Assembly: GCA_029964075.1 (NCBI GenBank)
Contig: CM057149.1
Location: 8,256,465 to 8,320,464 of the forward strand
From: Patiria pectinifera
Lineage: Eukaryota; Echinodermata; Asteroidea; Valvatida; Asterinidae
Reading direction: 5' to 3'
DNA length: 64,000 nucleotides
Of the stretch, positions 1-11,366 are shown piece after piece; position 1 is the stretch's first letter; every line of letters begins with the position of its first letter. Below the pieces are notes generated by a model. That model was not told the origin of the DNA. It was given only the letters and a program-made list of their open reading frames with translations, and searched no databases. The translations under genes and the position numbers were made by a program.

Positions 1-259
1 ACGAAAGAAAATTCCAAGGGTATCGCAGAAAAGTTGAAGGGGGGGGGGGGCTAATTCCCCCTTAAAATGTTTGCACCCATCGTTTGCCACCCCAACTGAA
101 AATTTGGCATTCGGAGAAAAGCACAGCCATATGAATGGACACGATTAGCTGAGGGAACATTGCATTTCACCTCCGAATATTCAAATTTTGCAAAAAAATA
201 TTCGAACATTCGATAATAGATCGAATATTCGAATATTTGAATCTTTGGCACAGCCCTAC
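1..259. repeat. AT-rich palindromic repeat at left edge
   Basis: A poly-G run lies at 41-50. Clustered self-complementary TTCGAATATTCGAA-type motifs lie at about 175-245, next to the string GGGCTGTGCC on the minus strand. This looks like the end of a dispersed DNA repeat. It abuts exon 3 of the TRADD-N-like gene, so downstream exons lie further left, outside the window. Confidence 0.45.
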
Positions 260-346
260 CATCGCTACCATAAGCCGTCACTGCTGTGTCTCCGAGTTGC
301 GTATGTTGTCCCTCGGCCTCTACAATGCCGCTTGAGCCTTCTTCAT
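260..346 (-). CDS. TRADD-N-like gene, exon 3 (hydrophilic)
   Basis: The acceptor CTTACAG at 347-348 and the phase (G|AT gives Asp) fit exon 2. It encodes DEEGSSGIVEAEGQ and onward to VTAYG. Two donors lie nine bases apart (after 269 GTAGCG, after 260 GTAGGG), both phase 1. Reading further enters the palindromic repeat, so one of these donors is probably used. Confidence 0.5.
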
Positions 347-1545
347 CTGTAAGAAAACGGAGTGAATATCCGACAATGGAAACATGAATGTTCAAACAGA
401 ATTTTATTTTGAAAAAAAAAGAGGTAGGCCTACTTGAATTGCACGTTTTATTGTACATAACTGCAGTAAAAGGCTACCTTTCTGGTGGTCCTTTTCCAAT
501 TTGTCCAAGAATTCACAGGCCTGTTCGTAGTCGCTTTCCAGAATAGTCACCTGGATAGCCAAGTCATGCTTATCTTCAGTTGTCAATTCATCTGTGATGA
601 AAATCTCTGTCAGTTTTTTGGCGAGTTCTCCAGTGGTGTACATACTCCAAAGTTCGTTCAAACCCTGACGACTCTCCATGCGAAAAACGAATGTTACAGA
701 TCCAAACTGTAGATCTTGAAGATTTGCACGAACCCTTCTGAGAATTTCATCGCATTTTTCCTCGACGCATTGCACGCTATAGGTTTGTAATAAGCCGTGC
801 ATGAAAGCTTCAAAAGCCTTGGTCCAGACGTCGTTCATTTCATTCTCCTTTGTCACTGTTGTTATTACATTCAGAAGAGGTCGTTCTGGTAAAACAAAAA
901 TGTATGTTACGCCCATCATATATTCAGCCAGGCGGCATGGTCATTTGAAAACAGTCCAACCAAACAGGCTTTTTTGCATGTACGTAGAAGTATTAAACTG
1001 ATCTATTCCAAACAGCCTTCATTTTGTCTCTGTAGGCCTATGCTTATCAAATGTGCCTTTTTATGTTTTTCAAGGACTGATAAATTAAGGCCCACCTGTT
1101 TGTCGTTGTCTGGAACCCTTTTGAAATTTTCTCTGCGTTTTTGAATATGCAATTGTCAACATTTTCTCTTACCTTGTTGATAGACTTTAAAAATTGGGTT
1201 GTGAAGAGCTCCGCAAATAATAAGGTTGTCGTTTCCGACCACACTGACGTTCCCTGGCACTTGTTGTGATCCTTCGGACCCGTTACTCTGTACAGCAGGT
1301 ACTGAAGAGATGCTTCCCTGAGTTGACGAAGCTGAGACACTGGAACCTGAGCTTGCAACCTGATCGGGTTCCATCTGTACCAAATCTTTACCATCGCCAT
1401 CTGTTCCATCTTTACCATCGTCAGTCAATTGCTGCTCCTGCGACTGCTGTCCGGCTGGATCGTCAGTCTCCTGTCCAAGTCTCTCCTGTTCAGGTGATGA
1501 CATCACACGGCTGTTGCTTGCTTCCATTTCACCTTCTGCTTGCAT
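260..1545 (-). CDS. TRADD-N-like domain protein, 5' three exons (partial gene)
   Basis: Three exons join in frame: 1545-1173, 885-478 and 346-260 (or 346-269). The protein starts with about 100 residues of low-complexity Ser/Gln/Asp/Gly sequence, then GNVSVVGNDNLIICG. A globular alpha/beta domain of about 115 residues follows in exon 2. Its core, FGSVTFVFR, then LNELWSMYTTGELAKKLTE and ITDELTTEDK, fits the pattern of the TRADD-N family: a hydrophobic strand, a LxxLWxxYxxGxL helix and a final strand before a (D/E)YxxAxxxL helix. TRADD-N domains occur in metazoan death and immunity adaptors and in bacterial conflict systems, often next to NACHT, death or repeat domains; none of these is visible here. 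The gene continues left of the window. Function as an immune or apoptotic adaptor is inferred. The reading frame and splicing are firmer than the family name. Confidence 0.6.
478..885 (-). CDS. TRADD-N-like gene, exon 2 (TRADD-N domain)
   Basis: The acceptor TTTTACCAG precedes AACGACC and restores phase with exon 1 (G|AA gives Glu). The exon encodes 135 full codons covering the whole predicted TRADD-N fold. It ends KDHQK before a GTAGCC donor, phase 1. Without splicing, the frame reads on for about 24 residues to a stop near 404, so an unspliced short isoform is possible. Confidence 0.65.
1173..1545 (-). CDS. TRADD-N-like gene, exon 1 (start codon, acidic low-complexity N-terminus)
   Basis: The ATG at 1545-1543 has an in-frame TGA three codons upstream, so this start (or the Met seven codons later) is well bounded. 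The exon encodes 124 residues rich in S, Q, D and G and ends FKVYQQ before a GTAAGA donor (phase 1). The short GNVSVVGNDNLIICG stretch is the only ordered-looking part. Confidence 0.65.
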
Positions 1546-1817
1546 CGATCGTCAAAAGCTGAGTTGAACGTAGATCTCCAAGTGACTCATGTAGTCTCTG
1601 CATTTTCTGCATTTTTCTTTTCCAAAAAAGAAAAGAAAAAGAAAGTAATCATAAGCCCAACTTTATACATGAGTGCGCATTTCTAGATTTTGTGACGTCA
1701 TTATGACGTTATCAGTTATCAAATTTTTAGCCGTTTCAGTTCAGAATTCCACCAAATAGTCAGAATTATATCTTTTGAACAAAATAGAGTATCGTGTGTG
1801 CTTTTCATGAGGTGTTA

Positions 1818-1970
1818 AGCCCGGTTCACGCGAATGCGAATTGCGAAGCGAATTTGACGTCACGAAGAGTTGAAATATGTTCAATTTTTACGAATTCGCA
1901 GCGCGAATACTTGCCACGACGTCACAAATTCGCGTTCGCTTTCGCTTTCGCGTCGAGTATGAACCGGGCT
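1818..1970. mobile_element. 153-bp MITE with AGCCCGGTTCA inverted ends
   Basis: The left end AGCCCGGTTCA and right end TGAACCGGGCT are perfect inverted repeats. The interior is rich in GAATTCGC/GCGAATT and TCGCTTTCGC motifs and carries two GACGTCAC sites (CRE-like palindromes). Non-coding. Confidence 0.7.
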
Positions 1971-2212
1971 ATAGACGTTGCCTTGAACAGCATTTGTTTT
2001 TTTTCCGGGCACATCAAAAACATTTCAACTGTTCAAAATTAAAAAGAATTTGGTAAAAATGTGTGATATTTGGGCTGCCAAATGCTGTGACATCATCCAA
2101 CCCTAAGGTACACAAACCCTTAACATTCATCATTAAAAAAAAAAAAAGGTTCTTTTTACTTCATGATGAGCACGTGTCACCTACATGAACTAAACAATGA
2201 TTCATTTTGCAC

Positions 2213-2275
2213 ATTGTAACTTTGTAACATTGTAACTTTACACATTGTAACATTGTAACTTTACATTTTACAAAC
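2213..2275. repeat. Short tandem repeat (ACATTGTAACTTT)
   Basis: About four to five imperfect copies of ACATTGTAACTTT/ACATTGTA. Confidence 0.7.
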
Positions 2276-2307
2276 ATAAACAGTGCTTGTTTACTTGAAA
2301 ATCATAC

Positions 2308-5300
2308 AGTTATAACTTTGAAGATTTGGGCAAAAATAATCATTTTTTAAAGAAAACAATAATTTTGACTGATTTCAAACCATAATATCGACGCAATATT
2401 TCGTTTTCAAAGGCTATTCCTCCAGGAAAAGAGTCGGAATGCGTTCTAGGGTGTCTGAGGCATCTTTCCAGAACGTTTGGAGCATTTTCAGTTTTTGGCC
2501 AAAATTGAAAAAAATGCAAGGGGTTAGCCCTACATTTTGATCAAATTTGGCCAAAAAATGATTTTTCTTCAAACTTCGCAGAAATGACTCTTGATGGAAG
2601 GGGAGTATCATTTAATATCGAAACATCTATACCTTTGAAGATTCGGACAAAAATAATCATTTTTTTAAAGAAAACATTAATAATTTTGACTTATTTCAAA
2701 TCATAATATCGACGCAATATTTCGTTTTCAAAGGCTATACCTCCAGTAAAAGGGTTGGAATGCGTTCTAGGGAGTCGGAGGCATCTTTCCAGAACGTTTG
2801 GAGCAATTTCATGTTTTGGCCAAAATTGAAAAAAAATGCAAGGGGTTAGCCTTTCTTTTTCATCAAATTTGGCCAAAAAAATTTTTCTTCAAACTTCGCA
2901 AACATGACTCTTGATGGAAGGGGAGTTTCATTCAAAATAAAAAAAAGCAATAACTTTGAAGATTTGGGCAAAAATAATCATTTTTTTTAAAAGAAAACAA
3001 TAATTGTGACTGATTTTAACCCATAATATTGACGCAATATTTCGTTTTCAAAGGTTATTCCTCCAGAAAAAGAGTCGGAATGCTTTCTATGGTGTCTGAG
3101 GCATCTTTCCAGAACGTTTGGAGCATTTTCATTTTTTGTCCGAAATTGAAAAAAATGCAAGGGGTTAGCCTTACCTTTTCACCAAATTTGGCCAAAAAAT
3201 GATTTTTCTTCAAACTTCGCAGAAATGACTCTTGATGGAAGGGGAGTTTCATTCGATATAGAAAAAGCTTTAACTTTGAAGACTTGGGCAAAAAATAGTC
3301 CTTTTTTAAAGAAAACGTCAATAATTTGGACTGATTTTTACCTATAATATTGACGCAATATTTCGCTTTCAAAGGCTTTTCCTCCAGGAATGGATTTGGA
3401 ATGCGTTCTAGGGTGCCTGAGGCATCTTTCCAAAACGTTTGGAGCAATTTCATTTTTTGACCAACATTGAAAAAAATGCAAGGGGTAAGCCTTACTTTTT
3501 CATCAAATTTTTCCTCCCAAAAAGATTTTTCCTCAATCTTCGCAGAAATGACTCTTGATGGAAGGGGGGTATCATTCAATATTGAAACATCTATAACTTT
3601 GAAGATTTGGGCAAAAATAATCATTTTTTAAAGGAAACATCAATAATTTTGACTGATTTAACCCATAATATTGACGCAATATTTCGTTTTCAAAGTCTAT
3701 TTCCTCCAGAATTAGTGTTCGAATGTGTTCTAGGGTGTCTGAGGCATCTTACCAGAACGTTTGGAGCAATTTCATTTTTTGGCCAAAATGGAAAAAGAAG
3801 ACTTGCTTTTTTTAAAGAAACGATCAATAATTTGGACTGATTTTTACCTATAATATTGATGCAATATTTCCTTTCAAAGGCTTTTCCTCCAGGAATGGTT
3901 TAATTTTTTGGCCAAAATTGAAAAAAATGCAAGGGGTTAGCCTTACTTTTTCATCAAATTTGGCCCCCCCCCCCAAAAAAAAGATTTTTCGTCAAACTTC
4001 GCAGAAATGACTCTTGATGGAAGGGGAGTATCATTCAATATTGAAACATCTATAACTTTGAAGATTTGGGCAAAAAAAATCATTTTTTAAAGAAAACATG
4101 AATAATTTTGACTGATTTTAACCCATAATATTGACGCAATATTTCGTTTTCAAAGTCTATTTCCTCCAGAATTAGGGTTCGAATGCGTTCTAGGGTGTCT
4201 GAGGCATCTTTTCAGAAAGTTTGGAGCAATTTTATTTTTTGGCCAAAATTGAAAAAAATGCAAGGGGTTAGCCTTACTTTTTCATCAAATTTGGCCAAAA
4301 GAAAAACCGCATGATTTTTCGTCAAACTTCGCAGAAATGACTCTTGATGGAAGGGAAGTATCATTCAATATTTAAACATCTATTACTGTGAAGATTTGGG
4401 CAAAAATAATCATTTGTTAAAGAAAACAATAATTCTGACTGATTTTAACCCATAATATTGACGCAATATTTCGTTTTGAAAGGCTTTTTCCTCTAGGAAT
4501 GGATTTGGAATGCGTTATAGGGTGTCTGAGACATCTCTCCAGAACGTTCAGAGCCCTTGCATTTTTTGGCCAAAATTGAAAAAAATGCAAGGGGTTAGCC
4601 TTACTTTTTCATCAAATTTGGCAAAAAAACAAACATTTTTCTTCAAACTTCGCAGAAATGACTCTTGATGGAAGAAGAGTTTCATTCAATATCGAACAAG
4701 GTATAACTTTGAAGATTTGGGCAAAAATAATCATTTTTTAAAAGAAACCTGAATAATTTTGACTGATTTTAACCCATAATATTGACGCAATATTTCGTTT
4801 TCAAAGTCTATTTCCTCCAGAATTAGGGTTCGAATGCGTTCTAGGGTGTCTGAGGCACCTTTCCAGAACGTTTGGAGCAATTTCATTTTTTTGGCCAAAA
4901 TGGAAAAAAATGCAAGGGGTTAGCCTTACTTTTTCATCAAATTTGGCCAAAAAATGATTTGTCTTCAAACTTCGCAGAAATGACTCTTGATGGAAGGGGA
5001 GTTTCATTCAATATTGAAAAAGCTGTAACTTTGAAGATTTGGGCAAAATAATCTTTTTTTTTAAAGAAATTAAAACATTAATAATTTTGACTGATTTTAA
5101 CCCATAATATTGACGCAATATTTTGTTTTCAAAGTCTATTTCCTCCAGAATTAGGGTTCGAATGCGTTCTAGGGTGTCTGAGGCATCTTTCCAAAACGTT
5201 TGGAGCAATTTAATTTTTTGGCCAAAATTGAAAAAAATGCAAGGGGTTAGCCTTACTTTTTCATCAAATTTGGCAAAAAAATGATTTGTCTTCAAACTTC

Positions 5301-5450
5301 GCAGAAATGACTCTTGATGGAAGGGGAGTTTCATTCAATATAGAAAAAGCTTTAACTTTGAAGACTTGGGCAAAAAATAGTCCTTTTTTAAAGAAAACGT
5401 CAATAATTTGGACTGATTTTGCCTGAGGCATCTTTCCAGTATCATTCAAT
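2308..5450. repeat. Tandem satellite, about nine copies of a ~321-bp unit
   Basis: The motif GACTCTTGATGGAAG recurs near 2587, 2906, 3230, 3551, 4010, 4339, 4659, 4983 and 5309, spaced about 321-328 bp except one gap of about 458 bp that holds a partial extra copy. Each unit also has GCAAGGGGTTAGCC flanked by near-perfect inverted arms (TTTTTTGGCCAAAATTGA versus TCAAATTTGGCCAAAAAA). Open frames on the minus strand arise because 321 is divisible by three. They show no protein-family features. Confidence 0.9.
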
Positions 5451-5534
5451 ACTGAACTTAGTGATCCCTTTTCTGTTCTGACAACAAAATATTAATATCT
5501 CAGCTGGACAGATAATGAAATACAACGTAGTTGT

Positions 5535-5625
5535 CTTAAAGAGAATGTACAACATTTCAGCACACCAGAGCACGATTTTACAGGATGCTTTAGGCTGTCA
5601 TTCCCAAACAATCCAGTTTAACTGA
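5535..5625. mobile_element. Fragment of the AGGGAATATACA MITE family
   Basis: The string TTTTACAGGATGCTTTAG and its flank match the sub-terminal part of the elements at 54712 and 55796. No intact ends. Confidence 0.5.
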
Positions 5626-5654
5626 ACAAACGTGAATGTTTTTTAAAATTTAAA

Positions 5655-6105
5655 GTAAATCGGTCCGAAATTGCCTGCGCCGGCCAAATCACGATTTGCA
5701 TGCCTTCAAAATCTTCAGTATTTGAGCATGCTGTGGGCCATGAACTTGAGGGTTTGTGAAAATATGGGTGGAAGCCGTGCACAGGACTGTGAGCTTGTAG
5801 TTCCGTTCAATTTGGATGAAATTGGGGCCCTTAAAGCCTGTTTTGCAATGGAGTTGTATGCATCGTTTTTCAACATGGCGATGTGCTTCAGGACTATTTT
5901 CAGGGGTGATCATCTTCAGATGGAAATTTCTCCTAAAAGTCATCAGTTAATCCCCCAAAAAATTGAAAAGAAAATGAAAGATGATGAAATAAGCTTTAAT
6001 TTGATGTGTGTCTCGAACACCTTGGAGAGTTGTAAGTATTTTCCCCGAATTTCTAAAGTGTGAGCATTTACCATTGGGGTCTATGGAAGTTTATTTACTG
6101 GTCTG
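5655..6105. mobile_element. Degraded copy of the 7736-8205 MITE
   Basis: Nearly collinear with 7749-8200, from GTAAATCGGTCCGAAATTGC to TTTATTTACTGGTCTG. The left terminal repeat is missing. A 130-codon plus-strand frame inside it is not kept intact in the second copy, so it is not treated as a gene. Confidence 0.8.
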
Positions 6106-7735
6106 GAACCGGTAAATAATTGCATAAGACAATTAAGCCTTCAGCCTAAAGGGGCCGGGCGGAATCCCGTCAACTTTTTCCGCTATAGCTTAAAAAAAAA
6201 TTGTTCGCAACTCGAGCTGTTCTGACGTTTTAGCCTCAAGCCTTGCGCATCTTTTGATACCAAAAACATAAAAGTCGGACAACGGGTTACCACGCAGCGA
6301 AACATTTGCCGGCGCTACGCACCATGAAAACTGAATTTTCCCATATACGTAGTGTACACAGAGCAGAATTACCATTCATGCATGTGAATAATTAATTAGC
6401 CGCAATTTCAAAACCCTTTTACCTATTGTCATGAAATGTCTTGGGTATGTTCATGATACATTGTTCTGTGCATGTACCGAGTTTTAAATTATTTAGTCAC
6501 TCGTTGGGTGAGATCTTGGGGATCCGCCCCCCCCCCCGAGAGCTGATCAAAATAGCCCCCGCCCTTTTAGGGTTAAGGCCAAGGTCGTTTCCGAAGTACT
6601 TGTCTGGTACGGCTTAAAATTTCACACTATATAGGAAGTGGCTTACAGAATTCTCATAGACTCGTGTGTGGTTTGAAGCCATAGCCGAGCCTCACAGCCA
6701 TATATTCGGTACATGGATTTAAGTACATAGAATATGAACCTTCAATGTCTCTTATAAAAACATCGGGTGCCATGCTCTGATGAACAAAATGAAACAGCAA
6801 TAACAGAACATTGATACGAGAAAAAAATTGTTGCATGTGTGGTGCTGAAAAAAAAACAGCAGTGACACAAAAGGCCATGTCGCAACCTCGTGCCTATAAA
6901 AGCACACCCACGCCTAGGCTATAGTATTGTATTATCATGCAAATCAGCCTCCCCCGCAAAAAAATAAAGAAAAATAACCATAATATACTCAGACGAGTTG
7001 AAATTCACAAAGAGGAATCGCTAATCAACGAATACATTTGAATTTATATATAGGCCTAAATCTCAAAACTGAACTTAATTAAAACAATATAGGCTACCGT
7101 TATCGTTTATTTGAAAGGTTTATTTGAAAACCGGCACATTAAAGGGGCAGGCTATTTGAAACTGAACGGGTACTTGATTCAGAAAATGCAACAATGGCTG
7201 TCGCCCTTCACTGACGTTATTTATTGCCTGCATAGTCATAGTTGTACAAGTAATATTTGAGGAAAAACCATTAAGGAATAAAAAAACAAATCCATTTAGA
7301 GCGCACTTTCTGCCCAGCCCGACCCAACCCCACCTGTTACACAGAGAATTGAAGTGTCTGGTTTACCTATTCTCCCTCTCACAGCACGGCAACGACAAAT
7401 CCTCGTCAGATCTTGTAAAATTCCATCTCCATTCTACCTGTACTAGGCTTGGTGAGTTTTTACTTCATCCACTTCACATTTAGGAGAATTAAATCCACAT
7501 TTTTGTTTATGAAGACTGCATGAAAATCGAAGGAAAGAAACAGTGGGAAAATCCGCGTACCGATTAGGGGAGTTCCCCGGTTTCAATGGCGGCCGGTGGC
7601 GTATTGTTATCGCTAGGGCGCGGCGGGTAATGAATAATTCAGTGTTTTCCATCGCGGCAGTATGTTTATTCATGATTCAGAACAATGATGTCAAGAGCAT
7701 TGTTGTTATTCAGTCATCCAGTGACAACATTTTAA
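6106..7735. other. Intergenic stretch, nothing recognised
   Basis: AT-rich sequence with a poly-C run near 6530. No coding exon, RNA gene or terminal inverted repeats could be supported. Confidence 0.4.
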
Positions 7736-8205
7736 GGGTGCAGACCAGTAAATCGGTCCGAAATTGCCTGTGCCGGCCAAATCACGATTTGCATGCCCTC
7801 AAAATCTTCGGTATTTGAGCATGCTGTGGGCCATGAACTTGAGGGTTTGTAAAAAATATGGGTGGAAGCCGTGCACAGGACTGGGAGCTTGCAGTTCTGT
7901 GTAATTTTGATGTAATTTGGACCCTAAAAGCGCTCTATTTTGCAATGGAGTGTAGGCATCGTTTTTCAAAATGGCGATGGGCTTCAGGACTATTTTCAGG
8001 GGTGATCATCTTCAGATGGAAATTTCTCCTAAAAGTCATCAGTTGACCCCCCGAAAATTGAAAAGAAAATGAAAGATGATGAAATAAGCTTTAATTTGAT
8101 GTGTGTCTCGAACACCTTGGAGAGTTGTGAGTATTTTTCCCGAATTTTTGAAGTAGGAGCATTTACCATTGGGGTCTATGGAAGTTTATTTACTGGTCTG
8201 CTACC
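7736..8205. mobile_element. 470-bp TTAA-flanked MITE (piggyBac-like)
   Basis: TTAA lies at both edges (7732-7735 and 8206-8209). The ends GGGTGCAGACCAGTAAAT and the complement of ATTTACTGGTCTGCTACC match at 16 of 18 positions. TTAA target duplication is the signature of piggyBac-superfamily transposition. No transposase frame. Confidence 0.75.
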
Positions 8206-8375
8206 TTAAGGGCGTCGTCGAGCTACCACAGTCGCCTAGTGGATAGCGAAATGAGCTATGGATACAAAGATAATCGAATCCACGTCGTTGCTGCTCATTT
8301 TCATCGACTATTTTTGTCTTCTCTAAATTTATCGTTGAGATAATTTTAATTTAAGGGGGAAAAAAGAAAGCAAAC

Positions 8376-8775
8376 CTAAGGCGAAGTAAAAAACAACAAC
8401 AAGTTTTTGTCGTCCCCGCCCGCCTCCTTTTTGGGAGGCCGCCTGAATTTTTTTAAAATTATTTTATATTTTTGAATAAATGCAGTAAAAAAACACCAAA
8501 AAAGTCCACAAATTCGGCGGTTAAAGCAAATGCATCTAAACTGTTCATTGTAGACCAATACAACTCGAAATGACACTGTAAATATGTTCAGTTATCTTGT
8601 CCAACTTGTCTTTCATTTTAAAAAGTGTCTTTGAACAGTGGAAACACCAACGGTTGCAGGAAATTTTAAAATGGCAGCCATCTTGAAAAAAAATAAATAA
8701 ATTAAAAAGCCCCTCTCCCTCCTTTTTTTCTTCAAAAACCCGGACGAGAAACATGTTTTTTTTATTCGGCCTTAG
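8376..8775. mobile_element. Short inverted-repeat element, copy 1
   Basis: The ends CTAAGGCGAAGTAAAAAA and the complement of TTTTTTATTCGGCCTTAG form an imperfect inverted repeat. The right part (CCCGGACGAGAAAC and CGGCCTTA) recurs at about 58615-58730. Non-coding. Confidence 0.55.
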
Positions 8776-9023
8776 TGTCTTGCAATGATTCAAAGGAAAA
8801 ACTGAATTATGCATATTATCCCCAATTCTCCTAAGGAAAAAAATGTGCCGGCTCCCACCATATACAAACTCTCTGGCAGACTAGTAGAGCAAGTCTGGCT
8901 ATATAAGTCTGTTATTTGGTGCCAATAATTTGTACGTTTTACTTCACACTAGTATACACATGATCTTTTGCCTTTTGGTAAATAAAGGGAAATGCTTTCA
9001 AATATGGATTACACTGTTTGCCA

Positions 9024-9112
9024 CACCACTCCCCCTCCAACCCCAAACCCCTCCCCCAAAAACAACCCAACAAACAAACACACAACCAACAAACAAACAA
9101 TCCAAAAACAAT
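9024..9112. repeat. C/A-rich simple tract
   Basis: Pyrimidine-poor-G run dominated by CCCC, CCAAA and ACAAACAAAC blocks. Low complexity. Confidence 0.8.
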
Positions 9113-9661
9113 AGAAAAAAACCCAAGCTTCAAAGCAATGCAATATAGATTCAAATGCTCTGTTTTAATTCCAAGAAGTGTTAAATTCAACTCTTTGCCT
9201 CAGGATAAGAGTTCTTTTGACAGAATAAGTTTCAATCAAGCTTATATAATCTGCCGGTCTACTATGATTCACTGTAGACAAAGAGTTCAACAAAAATGCA
9301 GAGTAATATGAACAAGTAGCAAAAATATATTTTTTGTCCAAATAAAAAGCCAAATAATATGCAAATAATACGCAAATATACAGCCATAAATGCAATCAAT
9401 AAAAATCCAAGGAATAATTCAAACTAATGTTAAAAAAAGAAGCATAACTCAGAAAAGTTAAGAAAAAGTCAGTCTTATACTAACTCAAACAATATGTGGT
9501 GGTTTCAACTGGTTATTCTGTGATGTCAAAAAAATATAATACAGTTCAGATCCTTGATCATCAGCAACAAGTCCAAATTTAATAGTTACCTGGTCATTAA
9601 GTACAATATAAAACATTCTCTTTACATTGGCAAATACGGAGAACTACAATACCGGATCTGT

Positions 9662-9927
9662 TGTGCTAAGAACTTTGCAACATGTAAGTACGTATGTGAA
9701 ATATATTGCATACTCTGCATCAAGGGACAATTTCCTAGAAAGTTAGGTATGATTTATTTGGCTAAGCAAATTGCTTACACGCTATCATATAGCTAAGAAG
9801 ATGTGCTAAGAAGTTGCTATGTAAGTACTTATGTGAAATACATTGTATGCTGTGAATCACGGGACAAGTTCCTAGAACACTCAGGTATGATATTTTGGCT
9901 AAGCAAATTGCTTATACGCTATAATTA
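9662..9927. repeat. Tandem duplication, two ~130-bp copies
   Basis: GTGCTAAGAA...GTAAGTAC...TATGTGAAAT...GGCTAAGCAAATTGCTTA...CGCTAT occurs in order at 9662-9793 and again at 9801-9927, with scattered differences. Confidence 0.8.
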
Positions 9928-10992
9928 ATCTTTATTGACGGTATCTTCATTATCTGCTAACATGCTCTCTACTTACATACATACTTGTTCCATTGATTCT
10001 ATTGCAAGTATTCTTCAGATCTTAAAATAAAAAGCAAGCCTACATTCATTTGCAAAGTCATTTGCATAAACACCATGCAAGAAGATTATACCTCATACAT
10101 ATTCATGATTTAACCTTGCATTGCCATTGGTCAAATGTTTCCAACTCATTTCAAGTTGACAATGACATTTAATTCTTTCTCCTGTAGATACCTCGAGAAT
10201 AATGAATACATCGGATTTAAGGGTGAACAATTTCATGCTTGTTGCTTTACATAAACGGGCAAAGGACATTAGACAAATTGCAGAAAATATCTTAAGAATA
10301 TCTTTGCAGGGTGGTGTTATACAAGGTGCTTCAATAAAAATGACAAAATGTGAAAACTAAATAAAAAAAAAAATTAAATTTCAATACAAAAGTATTACCT
10401 CATCAGAAAATGTGACATTCAAAATGCTGTGATTAAAGTAAACTTCAGTTCGAAGAATTTTGGAATGGTATAAGAATTCGAATGTGTTAATTTTTTTCTT
10501 TAAAAAATATTTTCAATTATCTTACAAATGTGGAAAAGATCGGTAAAAATACATCTCGTGCAGAGCTTCAGTAAGTACTGATTCCGTTTTGCCTCAATAA
10601 ACTGCACAATTATAAGAAATGGAAGTACATGTACAACATTAGTCCTTTGGAATTTGCATAATATACAATCTGATCTTAATTATTCTAACACAAATATTTA
10701 CAGAATTAAGCGATAACGCACTGTCCTAATCTACGATTGCATAATTTCTGGAATAAAATATTCTTCAAAGGAATCAGTTGTGAAATCGTCAAACACTTAA
10801 AGATTAAACTTTAGCTTAACTTCCAAGAGTTTCGTAGAAAGTATCTAGAAATATGAGACAAAATCATTACATATATATATCTACTACACTGTATGTCACA
10901 TCTATATAATCCCAGACGAAGTCATCACACATTTATTTCCTGAAGTTTGCTCCTTTAAAATACTCAAGTGTTCACTTCTATGTACAGCATAA

Positions 10993-11366
10993 GGCCAAAA
11001 AAAAAAGTCTCCGGTTTCTGGTATGGAGCTTGCCCAAAAAGTGGTGCGGCGACGCGGCTTATTTTTTTTTTTTACATGATTTTTTTGCTTCAAATGTCAG
11101 CTGATGACTGCAAATGGTGCCCGACTAAACTTAGTGCAAATATATTATGGGAGTCCAGAGAGGCCACATAAAGCTTATTCTCGACCATAACCCAATCTAA
11201 AAACACGTTAAAATTGCGCAGCAGCAGGATTCCAGTCAAACCAGTGAGTTTGGCGGTTTTGAGACATCATCTTTCATTGAAAAAAAAAAAACTTTTCCAT
11301 TTTGCCGACGCGCATGGCTACGGCGACGCGCGCGCATACCAGAAACCGGAGACTTTTTTTTTTGGT
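10993..11366. mobile_element. PIF/Harbinger-like MITE with TAA duplications, copy 1
   Basis: The termini GGCCAAAAAAAAAAGTCTCC and its inverted counterpart are followed inward by GGTTTCTGGTATG / CATACCAGAAACC. TAA flanks both sides, the three-base target typical of PIF/Harbinger elements. The interior, with GGGAGTCCAGAGAGGCCACA, matches a second copy at 43683-44018. Confidence 0.75.

Larger units (their letters stand above)
1546..2307. other. Upstream region of TRADD-N-like gene; no coding exon seen
   Basis: 5' flank of the left gene. It holds a CpG-rich MITE (1818-1970) and a short ACATTGTAACTTT tandem run. No TATA-type promoter can be called. Confidence 0.4.
8776..10992. other. Intergenic stretch with simple repeats only
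   Basis: AT-rich, about 2.2 kb. It holds a C/A-rich simple tract and a local tandem duplication (listed separately). No exon or RNA gene could be supported. Confidence 0.4.

Noticed and set aside
3055..3624. 189-codon minus-strand frame, and related frames to 5334
   Set aside because: Reads across tandem satellite units of 321 bp. No domain and no start context; sister units are frameshifted or stopped.
5671..6063. 130-codon plus-strand frame
   Set aside because: Lies in a MITE. The second copy at 7749-8200 does not keep the frame.
8219..8292. tRNA-like segment (TAGTGGATAGCG ... AATCGAATCCACG)
   Set aside because: Weak A- and B-box resemblance only and no cloverleaf pairing seen. At most a decayed SINE head.
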